A DNA stretch of 20,088 nt from positions 1 through 20,088 of IMG/VR virus record IMGVR_UViG_3300032236_000465. One strand, 5' to 3'. Both the position numbers and the translations under genes were made by a program. Below the pieces are notes generated by a model that worked only from the letters and a program-made list of their open reading frames with translations, was not told the DNA's origin and made no database searches. Shown one piece after another: positions 6,627 to 13,230 of the stretch. Source of the stretch: a virus. Numbering within the stretch: position 1 is the first letter of the stretch; every line of letters begins with the position of its first letter.

Positions 6627-7580
6627 ATGCCAGTACTATTTTCAAATAACGCATCGGCCACGTTAGCGTCGTCAATTTCTAGCTCGGCGACGTCTATCAC
6701 TGTGTCGACTGGTATGGGGGCGATGTTCCCTACTATTACATCAGGCGCGTACTTCATGGCTACGCTGACGGACTCAAGTAATAACCTTGAGATTGTAAAA
6801 GTCACTGGTCGGACGTCGGATGTACTAACTGTCGTTCGGGCGCAAGAGGGTACTGCTGCCCGCGCCTATGCTGCGGCTGACAAAATCGAGCTCCGCATTA
6901 CTGCTGCTGTACTGAATAACCTTGTTCAGTTGGATGGAGCTCAGACGATTTCTGGGGCCAATACATTTTCCGGGGCCAACACATTTAGTACTGCTCCGAC
7001 TCTGAATACAGCACTGGCTGTAAGTTCTGGTGGCACAGGAGCAACAACAGCTACAGGTTCAGGATCAGTTGTTTTAAGCAACAGCCCTACGCTCGTCACC
7101 CCCGCGTTGGGGACTCCATCTGCGTTAGTGGGCACCAACATTACAGGAACAGCCGCGAGTTTGAGCATTGGTGGTAACGCTGCTACCGCTACAACAGCTG
7201 CTGCATGCTCGGGCAACGCTGCTACTGCCACGTACGCTACCACTGCTGGGAATGGAGGCGTAACATCTGTTGTTGCAGGTAATGGTGTTTCTGTATCCTC
7301 CGCTACAGGTGCTGTGACAGTCAGCATTGCCGGTCAGGGGTTTAACACGGTAGGCTCATATGTTCTGGGTTTTGTGCAGCTTGGGGTAAACGTGGCTGCA
7401 TCTAGTGGCAGTACATATGCGGCGGGCTCAGGCACTAATCAGGTGATTTCGACGTCAATTCAAGGCGGGTCTACAAATAATTTATCCGGCACTTGGAGAT
7501 GGATGTGTGCTAACGTGCCCGGAATAAACTCCTGCGGCCAAGGTAGCCAAATGCAGGGTATTTTTTGTCGTGTTAGCTAA
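6627..7580 (+). CDS. Tail fibre B
   Basis: A 317-residue Ser/Thr/Ala/Gly-rich fibre. Residues 1-95 form a known fibre N-domain: LFSNNASATLASSI, then ITVSTGMGAMFPTI, LEIVKVTGRTSDVLTVVRAQEGT and ELRITAAVLNNL. A low-complexity shaft follows, with repeats ISGANTFSGANTFS and GGNAATATT / SGNAATATYATT. The last ~80 residues (FNTVGSYVLGF to MQGIFCRVS) match the tip of fibre A, including a stretch of identical DNA at 7510-7545. An AGAGG site precedes the ATG, 9 bases after the Dps-like gene. Having a different N-domain but the same tip as fibre A suggests two separately anchored fibres, or alternative fibres, with related receptor-binding ends. Confidence 0.83.
   Translation: MPVLFSNNASATLASSISSSATSITVSTGMGAMFPTITSGAYFMATLTDSSNNLEIVKVTGRTSDVLTVVRAQEGTAARAYAAADKIELRITAAVLNNLVQLDGAQTISGANTFSGANTFSTAPTLNTALAVSSGGTGATTATGSGSVVLSNSPTLVTPALGTPSALVGTNITGTAASLSIGGNAATATTAAACSGNAATATYATTAGNGGVTSVVAGNGVSVSSATGAVTVSIAGQGFNTVGSYVLGFVQLGVNVAASSGSTYAAGSGTNQVISTSIQGGSTNNLSGTWRWMCANVPGINSCGQGSQMQGIFCRVS
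7510..7545 (+). repeat. 36-bp exact repeat, copy 2 (fibre B tip)
   Basis: Identical to 5574-5609 in fibre A. Downstream of it the two copies stay similar but with scattered third-position and missense changes up to the stop codons. A 15-base identity (TACATATGCGGCGGG) also lies upstream in both tips. Confidence 0.9.
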
Positions 7581-7589
7581 GGAACAAAC

Positions 7590-7838
7590 ATGTTAACAAT
7601 TGAGTCAGCTACAAACCCAATCTATGCAAATGCTGAAGGCACTTGCATCATGCTTCAAGTTAAATTTGAAGAGTTTGCCGAAGTACTACCTTTTGGTGCA
7701 ACCCCCCATGACCCAATGCCTTATGGCGTGGAGTTATACAACCGTGCTGTTGCTGGAGAGTTTGGCTCTGTTGAGCCGTTCCCGGTTGTAGTTGCCACCG
7801 AGCCGCAGCCTGTGACTGAAGGCTCTCAAACACTATGA
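7590..7838 (+). CDS. Small fibre-associated protein (82 aa)
   Basis: An 82-residue acidic protein beginning MLTIESATNPIYANAEGTCI, followed by LQVKFEEFAEVLPFGATPHDPMPYGVELYNRAVAGEFG. This pattern is familiar from short genes placed straight after tail fibres in many phages; a fibre-assembly helper or small tail component is likely, but no function is established. It starts 9 bases after fibre B with AAGGA upstream, and its TGA overlaps the next ATG. Confidence 0.72.
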   Translation: MLTIESATNPIYANAEGTCIMLQVKFEEFAEVLPFGATPHDPMPYGVELYNRAVAGEFGSVEPFPVVVATEPQPVTEGSQTL

Positions 7839-7978
7839 TCTACCCCGGCTCTGTTCCAGAGTTTCGCTTGCTTGTAAGGGCAAGCGGCGCACAAGTTTTT
7901 CAGGTGCGCTACATAAACTCGGCTCAGGGGTACGTTGGTAAGTGGCAAGATATTCCTGTGGTGCAAGAGCATGGTTAA
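7835..7978 (+). CDS. Very small fibre-region protein (47 aa)
   Basis: A 47-residue frame starting at the ATG that overlaps the preceding stop (ATGA). It reads MIYPGSVPEFRLLV, then QVFQVRYINSAQGYVGKWQDIPVV. The 'VLQVRY...GKWQDVP' text is a recurring pattern in small phage proteins near tail fibres and looks like a beta-hairpin module. It overlaps the start of the cupin gene by 8 bases. Support is the coupled start, the plausible composition and its filling of an otherwise empty gap of over 130 bases. Function unknown. Confidence 0.62.
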   Translation: MIYPGSVPEFRLLVRASGAQVFQVRYINSAQGYVGKWQDIPVVQEHG

Positions 7979-8252
7979 AGCGCTGGAACCTACACACGCT
8001 GTTACGTATGATGGCGCGGTCATCAACGTAATGCACGCCAACAGAGGCGAAGGTCTGCCACGGCATCAGCATGTTTACGCGCATCTGACGATGTGTCATG
8101 CTGGGAGCTGCATCATTCGCAAAGAAGGTCGTGAGCTGGTCATGACGAAACACACCCAGCCTGTAAATCTTGTGGCCAATGAGTGGCATGAGATTGAAGC
8201 CCTTGAAGACGGCACTGTGATTGTGAACGTGTTTGCCGAAGGCAAGATGTAA
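7971..8252 (+). CDS. Single-domain cupin protein
   Basis: A 93-residue protein with the small beta-barrel (cupin) pattern. GLPRHQHVYAHLTMCHAGSCII gives candidate metal ligands His32, His34 and His38, and VNLVANEWHEIEALEDGTVIVNVF supplies the second motif with His73. Such minimal cupins bind a metal and can act as oxygenases, isomerases or purely as ligand-binding proteins; the sequence does not decide. The ATG at 7971 lies inside the end of the 47-aa gene. Starting further upstream in this frame would duplicate coding of that gene, so 7971 is preferred. It closes the adhesion module just before the lysis genes. Confidence 0.68.
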   Translation: MVKALEPTHAVTYDGAVINVMHANRGEGLPRHQHVYAHLTMCHAGSCIIRKEGRELVMTKHTQPVNLVANEWHEIEALEDGTVIVNVFAEGKM

Positions 8253-8253
8253 T

Positions 8254-8979
8254 GTGGACCCATTCAGCTTACTTATGCTGGCTCAAGGCGCGGTCGCTGC
8301 TATCCGCAGTGGCTGCCAGATGCTTTCAGAAGGCAAAGCCGAAATCGACAAGTTCAAAAAAACAGTCGAGCAAGGAGTCGGAGATGCCAAAGCCATCTAC
8401 GGACAAGTCACTGGACTCTGGGGTTGGATTACAGGACTCTTTGGCGGTAAGCCTAAGCCCGCCCAGCCCGCCGCCCAAACCACCGAGCCCCAAGCCAAGC
8501 CAGCCGCAAAAAAAGCAAAGCGCCAGCCAGAGCCGGAGCTCAGCTACGAAGAGTACCAAGCGCGGTCGATCCACGAAGTCTGCGAAAACCTGAAGGTATT
8601 TTTTGACATTCAACGCCGCCTCAAAGAGCATTGCAGGGAGCTAGAAGAACAGTCTAAGACCACTGAGAAAGTTGCCGATGCTGCGATTGATCGCATTGAG
8701 ATCGAGACCCAGCTCATTTCGTTGTCACGACAAATCCGGGAGGCCATGACCTACACACCAGAAGAACTAGGACTGCAAGACTTGTACGCCCGGTTCCTCA
8801 AAATGTACGGCCAGATTCTTGAAGAACAAGAGTTTGAACGACAGGTCAAGCTGAAACGCGCAAGGGATGAATCATGGCGACGAGAGCACCGCAACGAAAT
8901 CCTAACGTACAAAATGGTGTACGCAGTGTCGATGCTGATCGGACTACTGGAAGTGATTGGACTGTATTTAACTCTATGA
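8254..8979 (+). CDS. Coiled-coil protein with C-terminal membrane anchor (241 aa)
   Basis: I take GTG 8254 as start, giving MDPFSLLMLAQGAVAAIRSG. The 'MDP...A..A...IK.G' opening is typical of a phage protein seen before lysis genes. A TTG at 8233 would add seven residues inside the cupin gene and is less likely. Residues ~10-65 are helical with a Trp/Gly-rich GLWGWITGLFGG. A Pro/Ala/Lys linker follows (~66-95), then a long charged coiled coil (~97-215), and a hydrophobic segment at the extreme C-terminus (MVYAVSMLIGLLEVIGLYLTL). It is thus probably a tail-anchored inner-membrane protein. Its TGA overlaps the next ATG. A lysis or membrane role is inferred from place and topology only. Confidence 0.7.
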   Translation: MDPFSLLMLAQGAVAAIRSGCQMLSEGKAEIDKFKKTVEQGVGDAKAIYGQVTGLWGWITGLFGGKPKPAQPAAQTTEPQAKPAAKKAKRQPEPELSYEEYQARSIHEVCENLKVFFDIQRRLKEHCRELEEQSKTTEKVADAAIDRIEIETQLISLSRQIREAMTYTPEELGLQDLYARFLKMYGQILEEQEFERQVKLKRARDESWRREHRNEILTYKMVYAVSMLIGLLEVIGLYLTL

Positions 8980-9173
8980 AAGAATTTTGGCTGTGGATGA
9001 TCATCGTGACTTTGCTGATTGCTTGCATCATGGCGCTGTCCATGATGTGGCTACATGCGGAGGCACGCATCAACAAGCTAGATGCCATCGCCTACCGGCT
9101 GGAAGAAAGAGAGAAAAAACGCAATGAGAAGCCTCGTATTGATCCTAAGCCTGATGCTGGTGACGGCCTGTGA
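8976..9173 (+). CDS. Short single-pass membrane protein (65 aa), lysis region
   Basis: ATG 8976 overlaps the upstream stop (ATGA). The product is MKEFWLWMIIVTLLIACIMA with one membrane span (about 5-26), followed by a charged helical tail (EARINKLDAIAYRLEEREKKR) and a Pro/Asp end. The upstream in-frame extension to 8874 lies inside the preceding gene and reads unlike a protein. Its 3' end overlaps a lipoprotein gene by 50 bases in another frame. This resembles an inner-membrane spanin partner or a small holin/antiholin; it is shorter than usual Rz proteins. Function uncertain. Confidence 0.66.
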   Translation: MKEFWLWMIIVTLLIACIMALSMMWLHAEARINKLDAIAYRLEEREKKRNEKPRIDPKPDAGDGL

Positions 9174-9342
9174 GGACCGCTATCGGTACTACTGCCAAGA
9201 CCCGGCAAACTTCGGCGCCAAGCGTTGTCAGAAGCCTGATTGCTTGTTCACACAAGATTGCCCCGAGTACCTTGTAGCCCCTATCTTGGAGAAAAAAGTT
9301 GAATCCACTCAATCCCCCGCGAGCGCTGTTCCAAACAACTGA
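9124..9342 (+). CDS. Small Cys-rich outer-membrane-type lipoprotein (72 aa)
   Basis: ATG 9124 gives a clear lipoprotein signal peptide: MRSLVLILSLMLVTAC with lipobox V13-T14-A15-C16. The mature part is short and unusual: CEDRYRYYCQDPANF, then CQKPDC and FTQDCPEYL, giving five Cys at 16, 24, 35, 40 and 46, followed by a Ser/Ala/Pro tail. A longer frame from 9082 would put a charged stretch ahead of the signal, so 9124 is preferred. The ribosome site is weak (GAGAG), consistent with coupling to the overlapping membrane-protein gene. The CEDRYRY...CQDP pattern recurs in phage lysis regions. It could act as an o-spanin-like or envelope-modifying lipoprotein; this is inference. Confidence 0.75.
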   Translation: MRSLVLILSLMLVTACEDRYRYYCQDPANFGAKRCQKPDCLFTQDCPEYLVAPILEKKVESTQSPASAVPNN

Positions 9343-9835
9343 AGAACTCATCGCCTTTTGCGAGGTGATGGTGTGGGCCATTGTGGTCTGCGTCGTCATG
9401 CTTGTATTTGGCGGTCTGGTCTTTACCATGCTGTACTCGGTAACCTTTGTGCAGCAGCCATTGAAAACGATGGCTCCCATCGACATGGCCTATACCAAGA
9501 TGCTCAACGACATCGTCTTGTTGATGACCGGGTCGATCACCACGTTGATTGGTATGCGCGTGGCCAAGAAGGCATCAGAGATGATTGCCAACAAGGTCGC
9601 CCCCGTGTTGGCTCCTACACCGGCAGCCCCATCGCCTACCCCCTCTCCAGTTGTATACCCATCCGCGCCAGTTGTAAACTCATCGGTGCCCGATTGGAAC
9701 TTTATGGGGTACAAGAATCCTGAGCTGGATGAGTCTTGGACACCTCCACCGCCGCCCTCAACCCCGCCGCACCACATGGAGCCTGACCATGAACGAGAGC
9801 AATTGGCAGCAGCCAGAGCGGAGGCAGGAACATGA
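9299..9835 (+). CDS. Holin-like two-span membrane protein with Pro-rich tail
   Basis: A 178-residue protein with two hydrophobic segments: about 24-50 (VMVWAIVVCVVMLVFGGLVF) and 69-87 (LNDIVLLMTGSITTLIGM). The loop between them is QQPLKTMAPIDMAY, and a long Pro/Ser/Ala tail follows from about 103, including PPPPPSTPPHH. The start is probably TTG 9299, with GGAG seven bases upstream, overlapping the lipoprotein gene by 44 bases. ATG 9367 would begin right at the first span and lacks good spacing. Its place just before Rz and the endolysin fits a holin that opens the inner membrane for the endolysin, which has no signal of its own. The long Pro-rich tail is unusual for a holin. Confidence 0.68.
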   Translation: MNPLNPPRALFQTTEELIAFCEVMVWAIVVCVVMLVFGGLVFTMLYSVTFVQQPLKTMAPIDMAYTKMLNDIVLLMTGSITTLIGMRVAKKASEMIANKVAPVLAPTPAAPSPTPSPVVYPSAPVVNSSVPDWNFMGYKNPELDESWTPPPPPSTPPHHMEPDHEREQLAAARAEAGT

Positions 9836-10296
9836 TGCCCAACCCTTGGATGATCATTGGAGCTATCGTTGTGTGCATCTCTGCATATTTCTACGGCCAC
9901 CATGCCGGTTTTGCGCAAAGAGACCAAGAGATGCAAGCGGAGATAGCAGTCAAGAACGAGGAATCCCGCGTGAAGGAACAGGAGCTGAGTAAACAGCTCA
10001 ATGAGAACTCAACCAAACTTCAGGAGGCCAACAATGCCATCACTCAAAAACAGTCTGCTCTTGATCGCGCTATCAACGCTGGCCGCGTGCGGCTCCCCTC
10101 CGCAGGTTATGTACAAGCCAATGCAAGTACCCCCACTCCCGGTGGAAATAGCGACCAAGCGGGAAGCGAATCTGACAGAGAGACTCTCCGCCTTATTGCT
10201 CAAATCGCAGCCGACGGAGACCGGGCCATTAACCAGCTCAACGCCTGCATCGACGCCTACAACCAAGTAATGGAGAAGGTCAATGGTCAACGCTGA
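9832..10296 (+). CDS. Rz: Inner-membrane spanin Rz
   Basis: A 154-residue i-spanin: a short cytoplasmic N-terminus, one membrane span (PWMIIGAIVVCISAYFYGHH, residues 5-24), then a long periplasmic coiled coil (about 28-85) rich in Glu/Gln/Lys, and a C-terminal helical part with Cys near AINQLNACIDAYNQ. It would pair with Rz1 to fuse inner and outer membranes at the last step of lysis. ATG 9832 overlaps the stop of the holin-like gene (ATGA); a second ATG follows directly. Rz1 lies wholly inside it in the +1 frame, the classic nested arrangement. Its end overlaps the endolysin start by 14 bases. Confidence 0.88.
   Translation: MMPNPWMIIGAIVVCISAYFYGHHAGFAQRDQEMQAEIAVKNEESRVKEQELSKQLNENSTKLQEANNAITQKQSALDRAINAGRVRLPSAGYVQANASTPTPGGNSDQAGSESDRETLRLIAQIAADGDRAINQLNACIDAYNQVMEKVNGQR
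10034..10270 (+). CDS. Rz1: Outer-membrane spanin lipoprotein Rz1, nested in Rz
   Basis: A 78-residue lipoprotein read in the +1 frame of Rz. The start ATG 10034 has a perfect AGGAGG six bases upstream. The signal peptide is MPSLKNSLLLIALSTLAAC with lipobox L16-A17-A18-C19. The mature chain is Pro/Thr/Ser-rich (GSPPQVMYKPMQVPPLPVE), typical of o-spanins. The frame also opens upstream to 10001, but that extension would bury the signal peptide. It is completely contained within Rz, as in lambda-type embedded spanin pairs. Confidence 0.9.
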   Translation: MPSLKNSLLLIALSTLAACGSPPQVMYKPMQVPPLPVEIATKREANLTERLSALLLKSQPTETGPLTSSTPASTPTTK

Positions 10297-10882
10297 ACAA
10301 TTAGCCAAACTCAAGATCGGCCCCGAGTGGGTAGACGCGCTCAACCAAACTTTCTTGAGCTTCAACATCCTGACACCGCGCCAACAAGCTGCCTTCATTG
10401 GCCAATGCTCACACGAGTGCGGCAACTTCCGCATCCTAGAAGAGAACCTGAACTACAAGGCGGCCACGCTGATGCGCCTGTGGCCTAAACGCTTTCCAAC
10501 TTTGGAGGTGGCAAATGCTTACGCCGGAAACCCGAAAAAGATTGCGAACATGGTGTACGCCAGCCGCATGGGAAACCGAGACGAAGCTTCTGGTGATGGT
10601 TATCGTTTTCGTGGCCGTGGATGTATTCAGCTTACTGGCCACGCCAATTACTACCATGCTGGGCAGGCTCTGGGGGTCGATTTTGTAATGCAGCCTGATC
10701 TGGTGGCCACTCCAAAGTACGCAGCCCTGACCGCTGGTTGGTTCTGGGACACTCACAAAGTCAATATGCCTGCCGATGCGGGAGACAATGCCCGTGTTAC
10801 CAAGATCATCAATGGTGGTCTGATCGGTCTCGATGACCGTGTTGCGCACACCAATCAAGCATTGTCTGTCATGAGCGCTTAA
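10283..10882 (+). CDS. Endolysin, glycoside hydrolase family 19 (chitinase-like)
   Basis: A 199-residue single-domain lysozyme of the GH19 fold that would cleave the peptidoglycan sugar backbone. QCSHECGNF at 41-49 carries the catalytic Glu45. GDGYRFRGRGCIQLTGHANY at 104-123 is the family signature that lines the active site, and VTKIINGG at 172-179 is the usual C-terminal motif. There is no signal peptide or wall-binding domain, so it needs the holin to reach the periplasm, typical of Gram-negative phages. The ATG overlaps the Rz end, and AAGGT lies just upstream. Some GH19-type proteins act in the virion, but the spanin/holin neighbours favour lysis. Confidence 0.92.
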   Translation: MVNAEQLAKLKIGPEWVDALNQTFLSFNILTPRQQAAFIGQCSHECGNFRILEENLNYKAATLMRLWPKRFPTLEVANAYAGNPKKIANMVYASRMGNRDEASGDGYRFRGRGCIQLTGHANYYHAGQALGVDFVMQPDLVATPKYAALTAGWFWDTHKVNMPADAGDNARVTKIINGGLIGLDDRVAHTNQALSVMSA

Positions 10883-10890
10883 GACATAAT
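10862..10890 (+). promoter_or_regulatory. Candidate sigma70-type promoter before the second structural block
   Basis: TTGTCT (10862-10867; four of six consensus) and CATAAT (10885-10890; five of six), separated by 17 bases, span the endolysin stop codon. Transcription would begin near 10897, in the 39-base gap before the 10922 gene. It would allow independent expression of the virion and ejection genes after the lysis cassette. This is a sequence match only. Confidence 0.35.
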
Positions 10891-10921
10891 AGGGCGTGTT
10901 CAACCCCCTCTGGAGAAAAAA

Positions 10922-11152
10922 ATGGCATTAAGCTATGAGCAATTTATGGAAGCGTCTGGTGCAGAACTGTGCGCTGGCAACATCATCGTAGGCATCATGG
11001 GCGACCGTAAAAAAGTCGGCACGTTGGGCGACGATGGCGTGTTTAATTTGAATGACGAAGGCAAAGCTCTGGCTGAGGAACTGGAAACAGCTCCTGCCGA
11101 GCGAGCCACACGCAAGAAAAAAGCTGAAGCACCCGCCGAAGCTACTGAGTAA
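10922..11152 (+). CDS. Small acidic/basic protein of unknown function (76 aa)
   Basis: A 76-residue soluble protein. MALSYEQFMEASGAELCAGN is followed by IIVGIMGDRKKVGTLGDDGVFNLNDEGKALAEELE, a compact Gly-containing beta part, then a disordered tail of Lys/Ala/Glu/Pro (ERATRKKKAEAPAEATE). The ribosome site GGAG precedes the ATG, and the frame ends in a double stop (TAATAA). It opens the second structural block. I do not recognise the family; a small virion or chaperone role is possible. Confidence 0.72.
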   Translation: MALSYEQFMEASGAELCAGNIIVGIMGDRKKVGTLGDDGVFNLNDEGKALAEELETAPAERATRKKKAEAPAEATE

Positions 11153-11167
11153 TAAGTAGGGGGCGAC

Positions 11168-13006
11168 ATGCCATATTTGAAGCTAGATGGTTTCTCGGGT
11201 ATCTCGCCCCGTACGGGCCCAGCCCTGCTCCAGCCAAATCAGGCTCAGGTAGCGAGGAACGTCAAACTCCAGTCAGGAGAGCTGCGCCCATGGCGCAAGC
11301 CTGTTTCCACTTATGTCTGCGGCCTGTCTGACACGCATTCTATTTACCGTCTTGAAAACACCAGTACAGGCGGTACGGCATGGCTTGAATTCACTGCGGA
11401 TACGGATGTGGTGCCTAGTCCAGTTGCGGACGTCTCCGACTATCGGGTGTATTACACAGACGGTACAGCGCCAAAAAAGACTAACTGGAACTTGGCCACT
11501 ACGAGCGGAACTGGCACAAAACCTTTCCCAATTGCCTCATACAACATGGGCGTGCCAGCCCCGACGACTGCTCCCACACTTGTAAAATCAGGCGGTACAG
11601 GAACTATCCACGAGGATCGGGCATATGTATATACATACATTAGCACCTTTGGCTCTGTCCTTGAAGAATCTGCTCCCAGCCCTGCGGCAAAAATTTCTAC
11701 TGTTGAACCAGATGCTACCGTCACTGTCAGTGCTTTTGCCACTGCGCCGACTACCTCGGCTGGGTACAACATTACAGCGATTCGCATTTATCGCTCGGTG
11801 ACCAGCGCAACTAGCGCGGTCTATCTGTACGTGGGCACGGTCACTGTCACGCCCTCAACAGGTGTTGCCTCTGGTTCTTTTGCCGACACGGTGCTTGCCG
11901 CCAACCTCGGCATCTCCCTGCCATCGCTGTATTACACACCGCCCCCCGCCACTTTGCAGGGACTGATCGCCATGCCAAACGGCATCTTGGCTGGCTTCAC
12001 AGGAAACCAAGTATGGTTTTCGGAGCCATACCTTCCGCACGCGTGGCCTGTAGGCTACATGTTGACTGTGGGCGCACCCATTGTTGGACTTGGCGTATTC
12101 GGGCAAACCCTTGTTGTTTGCACGACACAGACTCCATATTTGATTACCGGTTCCCAGCCGGGCGCAATGACACAAGAAAAAGTGCCACTGCCTGAGCCAT
12201 GTGTGGCTAAGAAATCCATCACGTCTGATCAGTTTGGTGTGCTCTACGCTAGCCCCAACGGCTTGGTTTCCATCGCCCCGGGCACGCAGGATGTGATCAG
12301 CCGTCCGCTATTTACGCGAGACGAATGGCAAGCGTATGTGCCATCTAGTATGGTGGGTGTCATATATCAGAACATGTATATTGGCTTCTATCAAGTTGGG
12401 GCCACTAAGGCTGCACTTATCCTAATGCGCGGTGATACACCACCCTTGGTTGCTTTGGATGTAGCAGCTCAAGCCGTGTTTGTGGCCAAGTCGACAGCAA
12501 ACGTATACTATGTTTCTCCCACAAACAATACGATTTACCAGCTTGATGCTGACCCAGTCAACAATACATACTACGAGTGGCTATCAAAGACGTTCATCTT
12601 GCCTGAGCCAACAAACTTTGCGATCGCAAAAGTGCAAGCAGATTGGACATACATTGGTGACACCACTGCGTACAACGCGCTAGTAACCTCTATCACTGCG
12701 GCAAATCAGGCGTTGTGGGTTGCTGGGGCTCCGCTTAAAAGTACTATAAACAGCGTTACATTGAACGGCATGGCTGTGAACGGGAGCATTCTTGCTGACA
12801 TCCCGCCCGCTGCTGAAGCTCGTACAGTACAGGCGCTTGTGTACGCAAACCATAATTTGATTGCCTCCGCTGGCTTTACAGGCCAAGAGCCAATACGATT
12901 GCCAGCTGCACAAAAAGACTATATTTATGAAGTCAAGCTGACTGGCAACGCGCCGTTGCGGTCCTTCACCATGGCTTCATCTACTACCGAGTTGAAGCAC
13001 GTATGA
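11168..13006 (+). CDS. Large virion structural protein, possible tail hub (612 aa)
   Basis: A 612-residue beta-rich protein without signal or membrane spans. The N-terminus (LDGFSGISPRTGPALLQPNQAQVARNVKLQSGELRPWRKP) is a pattern I know from podovirus structural proteins whose body is built of repeated beta-sheets like a propeller. Internal text such as AYVYTYISTFGSVLEESAPSPAA (Fn3-like), ITAIRIYRSVTS, LQGLIAMPNGILAGFTGNQVWFSEPYLPHAW and YASPNGLVSIAPGTQD supports this. It probably belongs to the tail tube, hub or stopper region. It has a GGGGG-rich ribosome site, and its stop overlaps the next ATG. Its place right before the ejection genes suggests the tail channel. Confidence 0.66.
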   Translation: MPYLKLDGFSGISPRTGPALLQPNQAQVARNVKLQSGELRPWRKPVSTYVCGLSDTHSIYRLENTSTGGTAWLEFTADTDVVPSPVADVSDYRVYYTDGTAPKKTNWNLATTSGTGTKPFPIASYNMGVPAPTTAPTLVKSGGTGTIHEDRAYVYTYISTFGSVLEESAPSPAAKISTVEPDATVTVSAFATAPTTSAGYNITAIRIYRSVTSATSAVYLYVGTVTVTPSTGVASGSFADTVLAANLGISLPSLYYTPPPATLQGLIAMPNGILAGFTGNQVWFSEPYLPHAWPVGYMLTVGAPIVGLGVFGQTLVVCTTQTPYLITGSQPGAMTQEKVPLPEPCVAKKSITSDQFGVLYASPNGLVSIAPGTQDVISRPLFTRDEWQAYVPSSMVGVIYQNMYIGFYQVGATKAALILMRGDTPPLVALDVAAQAVFVAKSTANVYYVSPTNNTIYQLDADPVNNTYYEWLSKTFILPEPTNFAIAKVQADWTYIGDTTAYNALVTSITAANQALWVAGAPLKSTINSVTLNGMAVNGSILADIPPAAEARTVQALVYANHNLIASAGFTGQEPIRLPAAQKDYIYEVKLTGNAPLRSFTMASSTTELKHV

Positions 13007-13206
13007 TCAAACCATCTATTCCCGGTACAGGCTCGTTACAGCGCGAAATTGGTATGTTTATCGAGCCAATTAAAGCCAATATCGAACTCATCACGGGCTC
13101 CCGCCCCGGCGCGGTTTCGCTCACCCCACTTCCGGCTACAGCGACCTTAGCTGATGTCATAACACAACTGAACAAAATCCTTTCCCGGATTGAGCACTCA
13201 GGTTAA
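13003..13206 (+). CDS. Small virion-associated protein (67 aa)
   Basis: A 67-residue protein starting at an ATG that overlaps the upstream stop (ATGA). It reads MIKPSIPGTGSLQREIGMFI, with EPIKANIELITGSRPG, and closes with a helix ADVITQLNKILSRIEH. The C-terminal heptad-like helix could mediate oligomerisation. It sits between a large structural protein and the ejection proteins, so it is probably a virion or assembly component; family not recognised. Confidence 0.68.
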   Translation: MIKPSIPGTGSLQREIGMFIEPIKANIELITGSRPGAVSLTPLPATATLADVITQLNKILSRIEHSG

Positions 13207-13230
13207 ACTCTCCCCCTATGGAGGCGCCCC

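Noticed and set aside
5574-7545. A diversity-generating retroelement (template/variable repeat pair) from the duplicated fibre tips
   Set aside because: Differences between the two copies are not concentrated at adenines, both copies are coding in fibres, and no reverse transcriptase is present in the window. Gene conversion or duplication explains them better.
8506-8520. Run of seven A in the 241-aa gene as a -1 frameshift site
   Set aside because: No meaningful product is evident in the -1 frame and no stimulatory structure was recognised. A Lys-Lys codon pair is sufficient explanation.
8252-8593. Plus-strand frame starting MWTHSAYL, ATG two bases before the chosen GTG
   Set aside because: The product is a Ser/Pro/Lys-rich shadow of the 241-aa gene. 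The GTG frame has coherent coiled-coil and membrane structure and ends in an ATGA coupling.
10001-10033. Longer start for Rz1 (MRTQPNFRRPT...)
   Set aside because: It would place eleven extra residues before the lipoprotein signal, and it lacks the AGGAGG that sits correctly before ATG 10034.
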